DNA from: JBEEFP01 sp041166085
GTDB lineage: Bacteria > Actinomycetota > Acidimicrobiia > Acidimicrobiales > JAFATL01
NCBI GenBank assembly: GCA_041166085.1
Contig: JBEEFP010000053.1
Location: 1 to 64,000, forward strand
Reading direction: 5' to 3'
Length of the DNA stretch: 64,000 nt
Below the pieces are notes generated by a model, which made no database searches, was not told the origin of the DNA, and saw nothing but the letters and a program-made list of their open reading frames with translations. Shown here one piece after another: positions 1 through 7,940 of the stretch (the stretch's first letter is position 1; each line of letters starts with the position of its first letter). A program made the translations under genes and the position numbers.

Positions 1-1367
1 GAGTGGGCGAGGGGTGGCTGGTCGAGACCCGCCGCTGGACGCTGTTCGCGTGGGGCTTCCTCACCATTGGCATCGCCCTCGGCGCGTGGTGGTCCTACGA
101 GGTCCTCGGATGGGGCGGGTACTGGGCCTGGGACCCCGTGGAGAACGCGTCGTTCTTGCCTTGGCTCACCGCCACCGCCTACCTGCACTCGGTGATGGTG
201 CAGGAGCGGCGGGGGATGCTGCGCGTCTGGAACCTGTCGCTGCTGCTGGCCACCTTCTCGCTCACCATCCTCGGCACGTTCCTCACGCGGTCGGGCGTGC
301 TCGACTCGGTGCACAGCTTCACCGAGTCACCCATCGGTCCCGCCATCCTTGCCTTCTTCGGGTTGATCGTGGTCGTCGGCGTGACACTGATCGGGTGGCG
401 GGGCGACACGCTGCGTTCGCCGGGCGCCATCGACTCGCCCGTGTCGCGCGAGGGTTTCTTCCTCGCCAACAACCTGTTGTTCGCCGCCTTCGCGTTCGTC
501 GTGCTGCTCGGCACCGTCTTCCCCCTCGTGCTGGAAGCGGTGAACGGGTCGCGCATCTCGGTGGGACGTCCGTACTTCGACCGCATGACCATGCCCATCG
601 CTCTCGCCCTGCTGTTCCTCATGGCGGTGGCGCCGGTGCTGCCTTGGCGCAAGGCGTCGGGGGAGCTGCTGCGCCACCGGCTGCAGTGGCCGGCGTGGAC
701 CGGAGCGCTCGTGCTGGTCGTGTGCGTGGTCGCCGGCGTGCGGGGGCTCGCACCGCTGCTCGCCTTCGGACTTGGCGCCTTCGCCGCCGGAGCTGCTGTG
801 CGCCAGCTCGTCGTCTCGGCCCGGCGCCAGGGCCTGCACGGCCTGTTGGGCCGCGCCAATGGCGGGATGGTCGTGCACATCGGCGTGGTCGTCGTCGCCG
901 TCGCCTTCGCGGCCAGCTCGTCGTACTCGCACCGCGCCGAGTTCCGGATGACGCCCGGGCAGACCCGTCGCCTCGCCGGCCACACCGTCACCTACGAGGG
1001 CACCCGCACGGTCAAGCACACCAATCGCACGTCGATCGAAGCGCGCGTGCGCATCGACGGCGGTCGCGCGTACACGCCAGCGCTCAGCACCTTCCCGTTC
1101 GCGACGCAGGCCATCGGCACACCCTCGGTGCGCACCGGCCTCACCGAGGACGTCTACCTCACGTTGGTGGTCGCGCCGCGTGGCGCCGGCGCGTCGGCCG
1201 TGATCGGCGTCATCATTCGTCCCCTGATGCTGTGGCTGTGGCTGGGCGCCGGCCTCATGGCCGTCGGCACCCTGATGGCGGCCGTCCCCGGTCGCCGCCG
1301 CCGTCTGCCCACTGCGCCCGTGAGCGCGCCCGTCCCCGACGAGCGCGTGCCCGCACCGGTGCCGTAA
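1..1367 (+). CDS. ccmF: Cytochrome c heme lyase CcmF, C-terminal part (gene enters from the left edge)
   Basis: Membrane subunit of the System I cytochrome c maturation machinery; with CcmH it attaches heme to apocytochrome c outside the membrane. The visible 454 residues begin inside the protein. The tryptophan-rich WWD heme-handling motif is intact near residues 35-55 (WGGYWAWDPVENASFLPW). It is followed by HS/FLTRSGVLDSVHSF, typical of CcmF, and then several hydrophobic segments. The tail after about residue 425 is Pro/Arg-rich and probably cytoplasmic. The GTG at position 3 is only the first in-frame start-like codon, so the true start lies upstream. ccmG follows after 3 nt, then ccmH and a ccmI-like gene, which confirms the assignment. 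The family is usually about 650 residues, so roughly a third is missing. Confidence 0.93.
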   Translation, partial: VGEGWLVETRRWTLFAWGFLTIGIALGAWWSYEVLGWGGYWAWDPVENASFLPWLTATAYLHSVMVQERRGMLRVWNLSLLLATFSLTILGTFLTRSGVLDSVHSFTESPIGPAILAFFGLIVVVGVTLIGWRGDTLRSPGAIDSPVSREGFFLANNLLFAAFAFVVLLGTVFPLVLEAVNGSRISVGRPYFDRMTMPIALALLFLMAVAPVLPWRKASGELLRHRLQWPAWTGALVLVVCVVAGVRGLAPLLAFGLGAFAAGAAVRQLVVSARRQGLHGLLGRANGGMVVHIGVVVVAVAFAASSSYSHRAEFRMTPGQTRRLAGHTVTYEGTRTVKHTNRTSIEARVRIDGGRAYTPALSTFPFATQAIGTPSVRTGLTEDVYLTLVVAPRGAGASAVIGVIIRPLMLWLWLGAGLMAVGTLMAAVPGRRRRLPTAPVSAPVPDERVPAPVP

Positions 1368-1370
1368 CCG

Positions 1371-1910
1371 ATGCGCCGCACCGCACTCTGGATCGCCCTC
1401 TCGGTCGGGCTGGTGTTCGCCCTGCTCGTCGCGGTGCTCGCCACCCGCAAGCCGGCCGAGGCGCGGCTGAGCGACAGCCCGCTGCTGGGCAAGCCCGCAC
1501 CGGCCGCGACGGGACGCGCCCTCGACGGGTCCACCGTCCGCCTGGCCGATCTGCGCGGCCGCTACGTCGTGCTCAACTTCTTCGCGACGTGGTGCGTGCC
1601 GTGCCAGCGCGAGCACCCCGAGCTCGAGTCGTTCCAGAACCGGCACGCCCAGACCGGCGATGCGACGGTGCTGGCGGTCGTGTTCGACGACGACGTGCCG
1701 TCGGTGCGCCGCTTCTTCGCACGCGAAGGCGGCGACTGGCCCGTGCTCGACGACCCCGGGGGCAAGATCGCCCTCGACTTCGGCGTGCGCGGGCCGCCCG
1801 AGTCCTACGTCATCGACCCCGACGGTTTCGTGATCTCCAAGATCGTGGGCGAGGTGCGGGCGGCGGGGCTGGAGTCACTGCTCGCCCAGGCCAAGCGGGG
1901 GCCGGGCTGA
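1371..1910 (+). CDS. ccmG: Thiol-disulfide oxidoreductase CcmG/ResA-like
   Basis: Membrane-anchored thioredoxin-fold protein that reduces apocytochrome c or CcmH cysteines before heme attachment. Residues 5-24 form a single N-terminal membrane anchor. The thioredoxin fold follows, with the redox motif FFATWCVPCQREHPE (Cys75 and Cys78). A cis-Pro-like turn (GPPESYVIDPDG) occurs near residue 143. At 179 residues it has normal length for the family. The gene starts 3 nt after ccmF and its TGA overlaps the ccmH ATG (TGATG), so translation is probably coupled. A general TlpA/ResA role is the alternative, but the operon position favours CcmG. Confidence 0.9.
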   Translation: MRRTALWIALSVGLVFALLVAVLATRKPAEARLSDSPLLGKPAPAATGRALDGSTVRLADLRGRYVVLNFFATWCVPCQREHPELESFQNRHAQTGDATVLAVVFDDDVPSVRRFFAREGGDWPVLDDPGGKIALDFGVRGPPESYVIDPDGFVISKIVGEVRAAGLESLLAQAKRGPG

Positions 1911-2308
1911 TGCGGCGCTGGCTGCCCTGGCTCGCCCTCGTCGTCGTCGTGGTGGTCGCCCTCGCCGTCGGTGCGTCCGGATCGACGGGTGGCACCAGCG
2001 CCGCGGCCCGCTCGAGCCGGCTGGCCAAGGAGGTGCGCTGCCCCACGTGCCGTGGCCTCTCCGCGGCCGAGTCCGACGCCAAGGCCGCGCAGGCGGTGCG
2101 GGCCGAGATCCGCTCGCGCGTCGACTCCGGCCAGAGCGACGCCCAGATCCGCGCCTACCTGGCCAGCCGCTACGGCGACGACATCCTGCTGCGGCCGCAG
2201 GGATCGGGCGTGGCCGGACTCGTGTGGGCGCTACCGGTCGTGGTGCTCGTGTGCGGGGCGGCCGGCCTCGCCGTGGCGTTCCGACGCTGGAAGGTGCGGG
2301 GACCGTGA
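1910..2308 (+). CDS. ccmH: Cytochrome c maturation protein CcmH
   Basis: Redox partner of CcmG that handles the apocytochrome CXXCH site before ligation by CcmF. The 132-residue protein has a hydrophobic N-terminal segment (residues 5-21). The family motif follows (RCPTCRGLS, Cys44 and Cys47), then a helical domain with GQSDAQIRAYLASRYGDDILLRP, and a C-terminal transmembrane helix (about 105-125). That is the normal CcmH/CycL layout. The ATG shares its A with the ccmG stop codon, and the stop overlaps the next GTG start. Confidence 0.92.
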   Translation: MRRWLPWLALVVVVVVALAVGASGSTGGTSAAARSSRLAKEVRCPTCRGLSAAESDAKAAQAVRAEIRSRVDSGQSDAQIRAYLASRYGDDILLRPQGSGVAGLVWALPVVVLVCGAAGLAVAFRRWKVRGP

Positions 2309-3015
2309 GCGAAGGCCCTGCATCCGATCGAACGGTGTTTCTCCGGCGCTCGATCGCCGACCTGGAGGCCGAGCACGCGGCCGGCGACCTGTCCGACGAG
2401 GACTACGAGGCGCTCACGTCCCGCTACAAGGCTGCTGTCGTGGCGGCAGACGAAAGCGGGCGCGAGACCGCGCCACGTGCTGGCGCGGTATCGCGCCCGC
2501 ATAGGCCGCGTGCCGTCGCCGCCGTCCTCGCTGTCCTCCTGGTCGCCGGGGTGGCGGGCGGCCTGGTGGCGCGATCGTCGGGCGAGCGGGTGGCGGGCCA
2601 ACCGTCGAGCGGGAACATCGATCTGGGCACCAACGACAAGCTGAGCCAGGCCCAGCAACTGGTCCAGCAGGGCAAGGTGCTCGACGCCATCAAGCTCTAC
2701 GACGCGGTGCTGAAGAGTGATCCGAAGAACCCGATCGCGCTGGCCCAGCGGGGATGGCTGTTGCGCAACGTGGGTCTGGTCGACGACGCCATCAAGTACA
2801 TCGACCGGGCCGTCGCGTCCGACCCGACCTACCCCGACGCCCACTTCTTCAAGGCCATGATCCTGTGGAAGGACAAGGGCGATCCAGGGGCAGCCATCCC
2901 CGAGTTCCGCCTGTTCCTCGCCAACACGCCCGACTCCCAGTCGGCCGCCCAGGTCCAACCGCTTCTGGTGCAGGCGACGGCCGAGGCGGCGACGACTACC
3001 GTCCCGCACCAGTGA
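2305..3015 (+). CDS. CcmI-like TPR protein of cytochrome c maturation
   Basis: Probable apocytochrome-holding chaperone subunit. The N-terminal 55 residues (LRRSIADLEAEHAAGDLSDEDYEAL) resemble the CcmI/CycH N-terminal helix, where membrane and Ccm contacts lie. One transmembrane segment follows at about 75-93. Residues 115-225 form about three TPR repeats (AQQLVQQGKVLDAIKLYDAVLKSDP; LLRNVGLVDDAIKYIDRAVASDP). The GTG start overlaps the ccmH stop as GTGA. At 236 residues it is shorter than proteobacterial CcmI, so it lacks part of the usual C-terminal region. The role is inferred from layout and context; the TPR fold is clear. Confidence 0.75.
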   Translation: MSEGPASDRTVFLRRSIADLEAEHAAGDLSDEDYEALTSRYKAAVVAADESGRETAPRAGAVSRPHRPRAVAAVLAVLLVAGVAGGLVARSSGERVAGQPSSGNIDLGTNDKLSQAQQLVQQGKVLDAIKLYDAVLKSDPKNPIALAQRGWLLRNVGLVDDAIKYIDRAVASDPTYPDAHFFKAMILWKDKGDPGAAIPEFRLFLANTPDSQSAAQVQPLLVQATAEAATTTVPHQ

Positions 3016-4325
3016 TCAGGCTCGGAGGCGGGCAGGGGTTCTACGGCGACGGACACGCGCCGGTGGCCGACCTGCTCGACGCCGGTGTCGACTACCTCGT
3101 GTGTGAGGCGCTGGCCGAGCTCACCCTCGCCATCCTGCAGAAGGACCGCATGCGCGACGAGTCGCTCGGCTACACGCGCGACCTGCCGCTGTACCTGCAC
3201 GCGGCACTGCCGTTCATCCTCGACGGGCGCACCCGGTTCATCACCAACGCGGGGGGCATCAACCCCGTCGCCGCGGGACGCGCCGTGCAGGCCGCAGCCA
3301 AGGCGGCTGGCGCCACCGGGCTGAAGGTGGCCACCGTCGTCGGCGACGACGTCCGCGGTCGCGCCGGCGAGCTCGGTCTCCCAGAGGACGCGTTGTTCGC
3401 GTCGGCGTATCTCGGCGCCCGCCCCATCGTCGATGCGCTGGAGCAGGGTGCGCAAGTGGTGGTCACCGGGCGAGTGGCCGACGCGTCGTTGTTCCTCGCA
3501 CCGCTCGTGCACGAGTTCGGGTGGGCGTGGGACGACTGGGATCGCCTGGCCGCCGGCGTGGTGGTCGGCCACCTGCTCGAGTGCAGCGGCCAGGTCACGG
3601 GCGGCAACTACTCGGGGGCGTGGTGGGAGAACGCCGACCCCGACCGCATCGGCTTCCCGATCGCAGAAGTCGACGAGGACGGGTCGGCCGTCATCACCAA
3701 GCCCGAGAAGACGGGCGGCTTCGTCACCTTCGACACCGTCCGTGAGCAGTTGCTCTACGAGGTGCACGACCCGTCGCGGTACCTCAACCCCGACGTGGTG
3801 GCCGACTTCACGTCGCTGACCGTCGACGACCAGGGCGACGACCGCGTGCGGGTGAGCGGCACGCGCGGCGCTCCCGCACCCGAGACGTACAAGGGATTGG
3901 TGTGCACACCGGCTGGTTGGGCCGGAGAGGCGCGCATGGCCTACTCCTGGCCGGACGCGGAGGCCAAGGCCCGTGCCGCCCTGCGCTTCATCCGCACCCA
4001 GGCCGAGGCCGACGGTGTCGAGGTCGAGGAATGGTGCGAGGAGTACTTCGGCGTGAACGCCTACGCGGGGCCCGCCATCGCCCGCGACGAGCGGGTCGAC
4101 GCGCCCGAGGTCGTCGGCCGGCTGGCGTGGCGCTGCGCGGATGCGGAGACGGCGGCGCGGGTCGGTCGGGGAGTCGGTGTGCTCGGCCTGTCGGGCCCGC
4201 CCATGCTCAGTGGCCTGGGCCGGGCCCGTGGCTCGAAACCCACACAGCTGCTGGCCGTCGAGCCCTTCTTCGTCGACAAGGACCTCGTCGACTCCCAGGT
4301 GCGCGTCGAGGTCGAGGAGGTCTAG
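3012..4325 (+). CDS. AtuA-family (DUF1446) acyclic terpene utilization-like protein
   Basis: The family is named after AtuA of Pseudomonas acyclic terpene and citronellol catabolism; its exact reaction is unsettled. The 437-residue protein has the family hallmarks IRLGGGQGFYGD at the N-terminus, a FITNAGGINP block (about residues 75-85), VVTGRVADASLFLAPLVHEFGW (about 152-173), and a GQVTGGNYSG segment. The GTG start overlaps the TGA of the ccmI-like gene (GTGA), although no functional link with cytochrome c maturation is evident. The next gene, 2 nt downstream, encodes the small partner that is fused to or adjacent to AtuA in many genomes. Substrate is unknown here. Confidence 0.85.
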   Translation: MIRLGGGQGFYGDGHAPVADLLDAGVDYLVCEALAELTLAILQKDRMRDESLGYTRDLPLYLHAALPFILDGRTRFITNAGGINPVAAGRAVQAAAKAAGATGLKVATVVGDDVRGRAGELGLPEDALFASAYLGARPIVDALEQGAQVVVTGRVADASLFLAPLVHEFGWAWDDWDRLAAGVVVGHLLECSGQVTGGNYSGAWWENADPDRIGFPIAEVDEDGSAVITKPEKTGGFVTFDTVREQLLYEVHDPSRYLNPDVVADFTSLTVDDQGDDRVRVSGTRGAPAPETYKGLVCTPAGWAGEARMAYSWPDAEAKARAALRFIRTQAEADGVEVEEWCEEYFGVNAYAGPAIARDERVDAPEVVGRLAWRCADAETAARVGRGVGVLGLSGPPMLSGLGRARGSKPTQLLAVEPFFVDKDLVDSQVRVEVEEV

Positions 4326-4327
4326 AG

Positions 4328-4702
4328 GTGTCCACTCCCATCGAGCTACGCGATCTGTGCGGAACACGGTCCGGCGACAAGGGTGACATCAGCGACCTCT
4401 CGCTGTTCGCCGACGACGCGGCCGCCTACGACGCCATCAGGGCCGAGGTCACCGCAGAACGGGTCAAGCAGCACTTCGGTTCGCTGGTCCGGGGCGACGT
4501 CGAGCGCTACGAGGCGGCCAACGTGCTCGCCCTCAAGTTCGTCATGCACGACGCCCTCGGCGGCGGCGCCCCCCGTTCGTTGCGCAGCGACAACCTCGGC
4601 AAGACCCACGGCGCCACCCTGCTCCGCATGTGGATCGACGTCCCCGACGACGTCGCCGCCAACGCGGCCCGCAACGGCCGGCGGGCCCCTCTACCCGACT
4701 GA
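4328..4702 (+). CDS. Small AtuA-related partner protein
   Basis: A 124-residue protein matching the small domain that accompanies AtuA-family proteins. Recognisable features are the N-terminal LRDLCGTRSGDKGDISDLSLFA block (residues 6-27), FVMHDALGGGAPRSLRSDNLGKTHG (about 80-103), and a C-terminal LLRMWIDVP. The GTG start lies 2 nt after the AtuA stop, so the two form a translational unit. No catalytic motif is assigned. It probably forms a complex with, or completes, the AtuA-type enzyme. Confidence 0.8.
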   Translation: MSTPIELRDLCGTRSGDKGDISDLSLFADDAAAYDAIRAEVTAERVKQHFGSLVRGDVERYEAANVLALKFVMHDALGGGAPRSLRSDNLGKTHGATLLRMWIDVPDDVAANAARNGRRAPLPD

Positions 4703-4795
4703 CCCTGCCGGTCTGCCGGAGCGTCGCTTTAGCGCACGGGACGGGCCTATGGCCCACACCGGTGCGCTTTCGCCGGAGTTGTCACACCCCGTCGG

Positions 4796-4801
4796 TAAAA
4801 T
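4796..4801 (+). promoter_or_regulatory. Probable -10 element of the AlkB-like gene
   Basis: TAAAAT ends 10 nt before the ATG, in otherwise GC-rich DNA, so the expected transcript has a leader of only a few bases. No well-spaced -35 box is seen (TTGTCA at 4779 is only 11 bp away). Confidence 0.4.
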
Positions 4802-4811
4802 CGGTCGGGCG

Positions 4812-5417
4812 ATGGCGGCGCTCCCTTCCCCTGATCTGTCCCTGCAGTCGTCGCTGTTCGCGGCCGACGACCGGCCCGCGGTGGACGCCGCCTTCACGGG
4901 CCTCGCCCGGCACCAGCTGGATGGCGAGGCGTGGGTCGACCACTGCGTCGGGTGGATCCGTGGCGCCGATCGCCTCTTCGAGGACGTGGTCGCGGCCGGA
5001 CATTGGGCGCAGCACGATCGCCTCATGTACGGCGAGCGCATCATGCAACCCCGCCTCAACGCAGCATGGCCAGACCTGCCGATCATCGAGGACATGCGGG
5101 CTGCCCTCTCCGAGCGTTACGGCACGGAGTTCGTGAGCGGCGGCTGCAACCTCTACCGCGACGGGCGGGATTCCGTCGCCTGGCACCGAGACAAGATCGC
5201 CAAGTCGATCGTCGAGCCGACCGTCTGCATCGTCACCCTCGGCGAGGCCCGCCCTTTCCTCATGCGTCCGCGGGGCGGCGGTTCGTCGACCCGCTTCGTG
5301 CCTGCCAGCGGCGACCTCATCGTCACCGGTGGATTGGCCCAGCGAACGTGGGAGCACACCATCCCCAAGGTCAAGTCGGCCGGCCCGCGGATGAGCATCA
5401 CCTTCCGCCACCAATGA
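4812..5417 (+). CDS. AlkB-like 2-oxoglutarate/Fe(II) dioxygenase
   Basis: Probable nucleic-acid demethylase of the AlkB superfamily, repairing N-alkylated bases by oxidative demethylation. The double-stranded beta-helix iron ligands are visible as H125 and D127 (VAWHRDK) and H182 (WEHTIPK). The 2-oxoglutarate/substrate arginines R193 and R199 follow in PRMSITFRHQ at the C-terminus. An N/Y/R loop (GCNLYRDGRDS) precedes the HxD motif, as in ALKBH2/3-type proteins. The ATG at 4812 is preferred because TAAAAT at 4796-4801 would place transcription start a few bases upstream. An alternative in-frame ATG at 4749 would add 21 residues. Confidence 0.88.
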   Translation: MAALPSPDLSLQSSLFAADDRPAVDAAFTGLARHQLDGEAWVDHCVGWIRGADRLFEDVVAAGHWAQHDRLMYGERIMQPRLNAAWPDLPIIEDMRAALSERYGTEFVSGGCNLYRDGRDSVAWHRDKIAKSIVEPTVCIVTLGEARPFLMRPRGGGSSTRFVPASGDLIVTGGLAQRTWEHTIPKVKSAGPRMSITFRHQ

Positions 5418-5447
5418 GTTCGCGCCCCGCCTAGCGTCTGTACCGCC

Positions 5448-6569
5448 ATGGACGAACCGACGCCGATCGAGGCGGACGCAGGAGATGTCGTGGTGTTGGC
5501 AGGCACCAGCAAGGGATTGTTCGCGTTCGCGAGCAGCCCCGAGCGGCAGAGCTGGGAGCTGCACGGGCCGTGGTTCCCCGGCGAGGAGATCTATGCCGCT
5601 GCCCTCGACTGCCGCGGCGGGCGCCGCCGCCTGCTCGCCGGTGCGACCAGTTCGCACTGGGGCCCGTCGGTGTACCGCTCCGACGACCTGGGCGCATCGT
5701 GGATCGAGCCCGCGCCCGACACGTTGGCCTTCCCCGACCACACAGGCGCGGCCGTGGCCCATGTCTGGCAGCTCCAGCCCGCATCCGACGCGCAGCCGGA
5801 CGTCGTGTACGCCGGGGTCGAGCCGGCCGCCCTCTTCCGCTCGGACGACGGCGGCCAGTCGTTCCGGCTCGACGAGCACCTGTGGGGCCACGAGCACCGC
5901 CCGCAGTGGCAGCCGGGTGGCGGCGGCCTGTGCCTGCACACGGTTGTCCCCGACCCGACCGGTGGCCCGCGCCTCGGCATCGCCATCTCCTCGGCCGGCT
6001 TCTACCGGACGCTCGACGGCGAACGCTGGGAGGCGGCCAACGCCGGCATCAAGGCGCCGTTCCTTCCGGAGCCCACGCCGGAGTTCGGCCAGTGCGTGCA
6101 CAAGGTCGACCGTCACCCCACCGAGCCCGACACCCTCTTCCTGCAGCACCACTGGGGCGTGTACCGGTCGGACGACTTCGGCGGCAGCTGGACGGAGGTG
6201 GGCGCCGACGCCCTGCCGTCCACGTTCGGCTTTCCCGTCGTCGCCGACCCGAACCACCCCGGCACCGCGTACGTCCTCCCGCTCGAGTCGGACATGTTCC
6301 GCTGCACGCCGGACGGACGCCTGCGCGTGTACCGCACCGCCGACGGCGGCGCCACGTGGACGGCCCTCGGCAACGGCCTGCCCCAGGAGCACGCCTACCT
6401 CACCGTGCTGCGCGACGGGTTCACCGCCGACACCCTCGACCCCGCCGGTCTCTACGTCGGCACCCGCACCGGTGAGGTCTTCGGATCGCCGGACGCAGGC
6501 GAGTCGTGGCAGGAGCTGGCCCGCCACCTGCCTCCGGTGCTCTGCGTGAAGACGGCGGTCCTGCGCTGA
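5448..6569 (+). CDS. BNR/sialidase-type beta-propeller protein
   Basis: A 373-residue repeat protein without a signal peptide, probably a cytoplasmic beta-propeller. At least five Asp-box (BNR) motifs are visible: SDDLGASW, SDDGGQSF, SDDFGGSW, TADGGATW and SPDAGESW. They sit in a regular sequence that starts VVLAGTSKGLFAF. The family includes glycosyl-hydrolase-like, Vps10-like and photosystem-stability-factor-like proteins. The catalytic Arg/Tyr/Glu pattern of a true sialidase cannot be recognised, so no enzymatic function is claimed. The gene overlaps or abuts the MoaD-like gene downstream, and many genomes pair such a propeller with a small MoaD/ThiS protein. Confidence 0.8.
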   Translation: MDEPTPIEADAGDVVVLAGTSKGLFAFASSPERQSWELHGPWFPGEEIYAAALDCRGGRRRLLAGATSSHWGPSVYRSDDLGASWIEPAPDTLAFPDHTGAAVAHVWQLQPASDAQPDVVYAGVEPAALFRSDDGGQSFRLDEHLWGHEHRPQWQPGGGGLCLHTVVPDPTGGPRLGIAISSAGFYRTLDGERWEAANAGIKAPFLPEPTPEFGQCVHKVDRHPTEPDTLFLQHHWGVYRSDDFGGSWTEVGADALPSTFGFPVVADPNHPGTAYVLPLESDMFRCTPDGRLRVYRTADGGATWTALGNGLPQEHAYLTVLRDGFTADTLDPAGLYVGTRTGEVFGSPDAGESWQELARHLPPVLCVKTAVLR

Positions 6570-6850
6570 AGGTCGTCGTCCGCCTCGCCGCTGCACTCCG
6601 ACCACACGCGGGCGGAGCGACGTGCGTCGAGGTCGAGCTGCCCACGCCGGTGACCGTCGGCGCCGTCATTGAAGGCGTGGCGGCCGCCCATCCGGCCATC
6701 GGGAGGCGGGTGCGCGACGAGGCGGGCGCCCTGCGCCGCCACGTCAACGTCTTCATCGGTCAGGACAACGCTCGTGATCTCGACGGGATCGCGACGGTCG
6801 TACCGCCCGACACCGAGGTGGCGCTGCTGCCCGCCGTCTCGGGCGGCTGA
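6506..6850 (+). CDS. MoaD/ThiS-like ubiquitin-fold sulfur carrier
   Basis: Small beta-grasp protein ending in the diagnostic Gly-Gly (AVSGG), the C-terminus that is adenylated and thiocarboxylated in MoaD/ThiS proteins. The ubiquitin-like core starts at KVVVRLAAALRPHAGG and ends with VPPDTEVALLPAVSGG. The exact start is uncertain. The only conventional in-frame start is the GTG at 6506, which overlaps the propeller gene by 64 nt and adds a 20-residue tail. A CTG at 6566, forming CTGA with the upstream stop, would give a compact 94-residue protein of family-typical size. Its partner activating enzyme is not in the window. Confidence 0.8.
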   Translation: MAGAGPPPASGALREDGGPALKVVVRLAAALRPHAGGATCVEVELPTPVTVGAVIEGVAAAHPAIGRRVRDEAGALRRHVNVFIGQDNARDLDGIATVVPPDTEVALLPAVSGG

Positions 6851-6853
6851 GCC

Positions 6854-7939
6854 TCAGCGCAACGCGCGCAGTCGCGCCACGACGTTCGGGAACGCGGCCA
6901 AGAAGGCGTCCACATCGGTGTCGGTGGTGGACCATCCCGCCGAGACCCGCAACGAGCGGTCGGCGTCGACGCCCATGGCCTGCAAAACCGGGGAGGGCTC
7001 GAGCGCCTCGGAGGAGCAGGCGCTGCCCGAGTGGGCGGCAACCCCTTCCTGGTCGAGACCGAGCAGCACCGCTTCCGCTTCCACGCCGTCGACCCCCATG
7101 CACACCAGATGGGGCAGCCGCTCGGTGCCAGTGGCCCCGTAGGCGCGCACGCCGTCCACCTCGAGCGCGCCCGCCAACATCCGCGCTGTCTGATCGCGGT
7201 TGCGGGCCGCCTCGCCTGCGAGGTCCACCGACGCCGCCGCGGCCCCGAAGCCCACGATGGCGGGCACGTTCTCGAGCCCGGCACGGCGGGCCCGCTCCTG
7301 GTCGCCACCCACCAGCATCGGCTCGATGCGCAGGCCGCGGCGCACGAGCAGCGCGCCGATGCCCTTGGGCCCGCCGAACTTGTGGGCGCTCACCGACATG
7401 AGGTCGGCGCCCAGGTCGTCGAAGGCGATGGGGACGTGGCCGGCTGCGGCCGCCGCGTCGACGTGCACGAGCACGCCCGCCGCGCGGCACGACGCGACGA
7501 CCTCCTCGACCGGCTGCAGCGTGCCCACCTCGTGGTTGCCCCACTGGCAGTGCACGATCGCCGTTCCCGCAGGGATGTCGCCCGGTTGGATGCGTCCGAC
7601 CGCGTCGACTGGCCACTCGGACACACCGAAGCGAGCCGACGAGTCCCGCACTGCCGAGTGCTCCACCGCCGCGCACACCGTGGGCCCACCCGCGCCGAAC
7701 ACGGCGGCGTTGATCGCCTCGGTCGCGCCGCTGGTGAACACGACCGATCGGGACCGGGCGCCCAACAGCATCGCGACCTGCTCGCGCGCCTCCTCCACCG
7801 CCGCGCGCGCCATGCGTCCCTCCGTGTGCACCCGCCCCGGGTCGGCCGCCTGCACGCCCGACAGCCACGGCACCATGGCCTCGACGACCTCGGGCCGGGC
7901 GGGGGACGTCGACGCGTGATCGAGGTAGGAGCGCGTCAA
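6854..7939 (-). CDS. NifS/IscS-like cysteine desulfurase (class V aminotransferase)
   Basis: PLP enzyme that removes sulfur from cysteine for Fe-S cluster or thio-cofactor assembly. The PLP lysine is in SVSAHKFGGPKG (about residue 190). The persulfide-forming cysteine is C308 in HSGSACSSEALEPS, the NifS/IscS-type loop. The N-terminal SYLDHASTSPARPEV matches the usual YLDNAATTP region. The chosen TTG at 7939 follows the regulator's stop by one base; a further-upstream ATG (8011) would overlap that gene by 71 nt. It is co-directional with the SufR-like regulator. The MoaD-like protein ends 3 bp away convergently, so a role in thiocarboxylate formation is also possible. Confidence 0.87.
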   Translation of the reverse strand: MTRSYLDHASTSPARPEVVEAMVPWLSGVQAADPGRVHTEGRMARAAVEEAREQVAMLLGARSRSVVFTSGATEAINAAVFGAGGPTVCAAVEHSAVRDSSARFGVSEWPVDAVGRIQPGDIPAGTAIVHCQWGNHEVGTLQPVEEVVASCRAAGVLVHVDAAAAAGHVPIAFDDLGADLMSVSAHKFGGPKGIGALLVRRGLRIEPMLVGGDQERARRAGLENVPAIVGFGAAAASVDLAGEAARNRDQTARMLAGALEVDGVRAYGATGTERLPHLVCMGVDGVEAEAVLLGLDQEGVAAHSGSACSSEALEPSPVLQAMGVDADRSLRVSAGWSTTDTDVDAFLAAFPNVVARLRALR

Positions 7940-7940
7940 C

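Noticed and set aside
327..1646. A 439-codon minus-strand frame opposite ccmF
   Set aside because: Its translation is His/Arg/Glu-rich without recognisable motifs, whereas the plus strand encodes the CcmF WWD domain.
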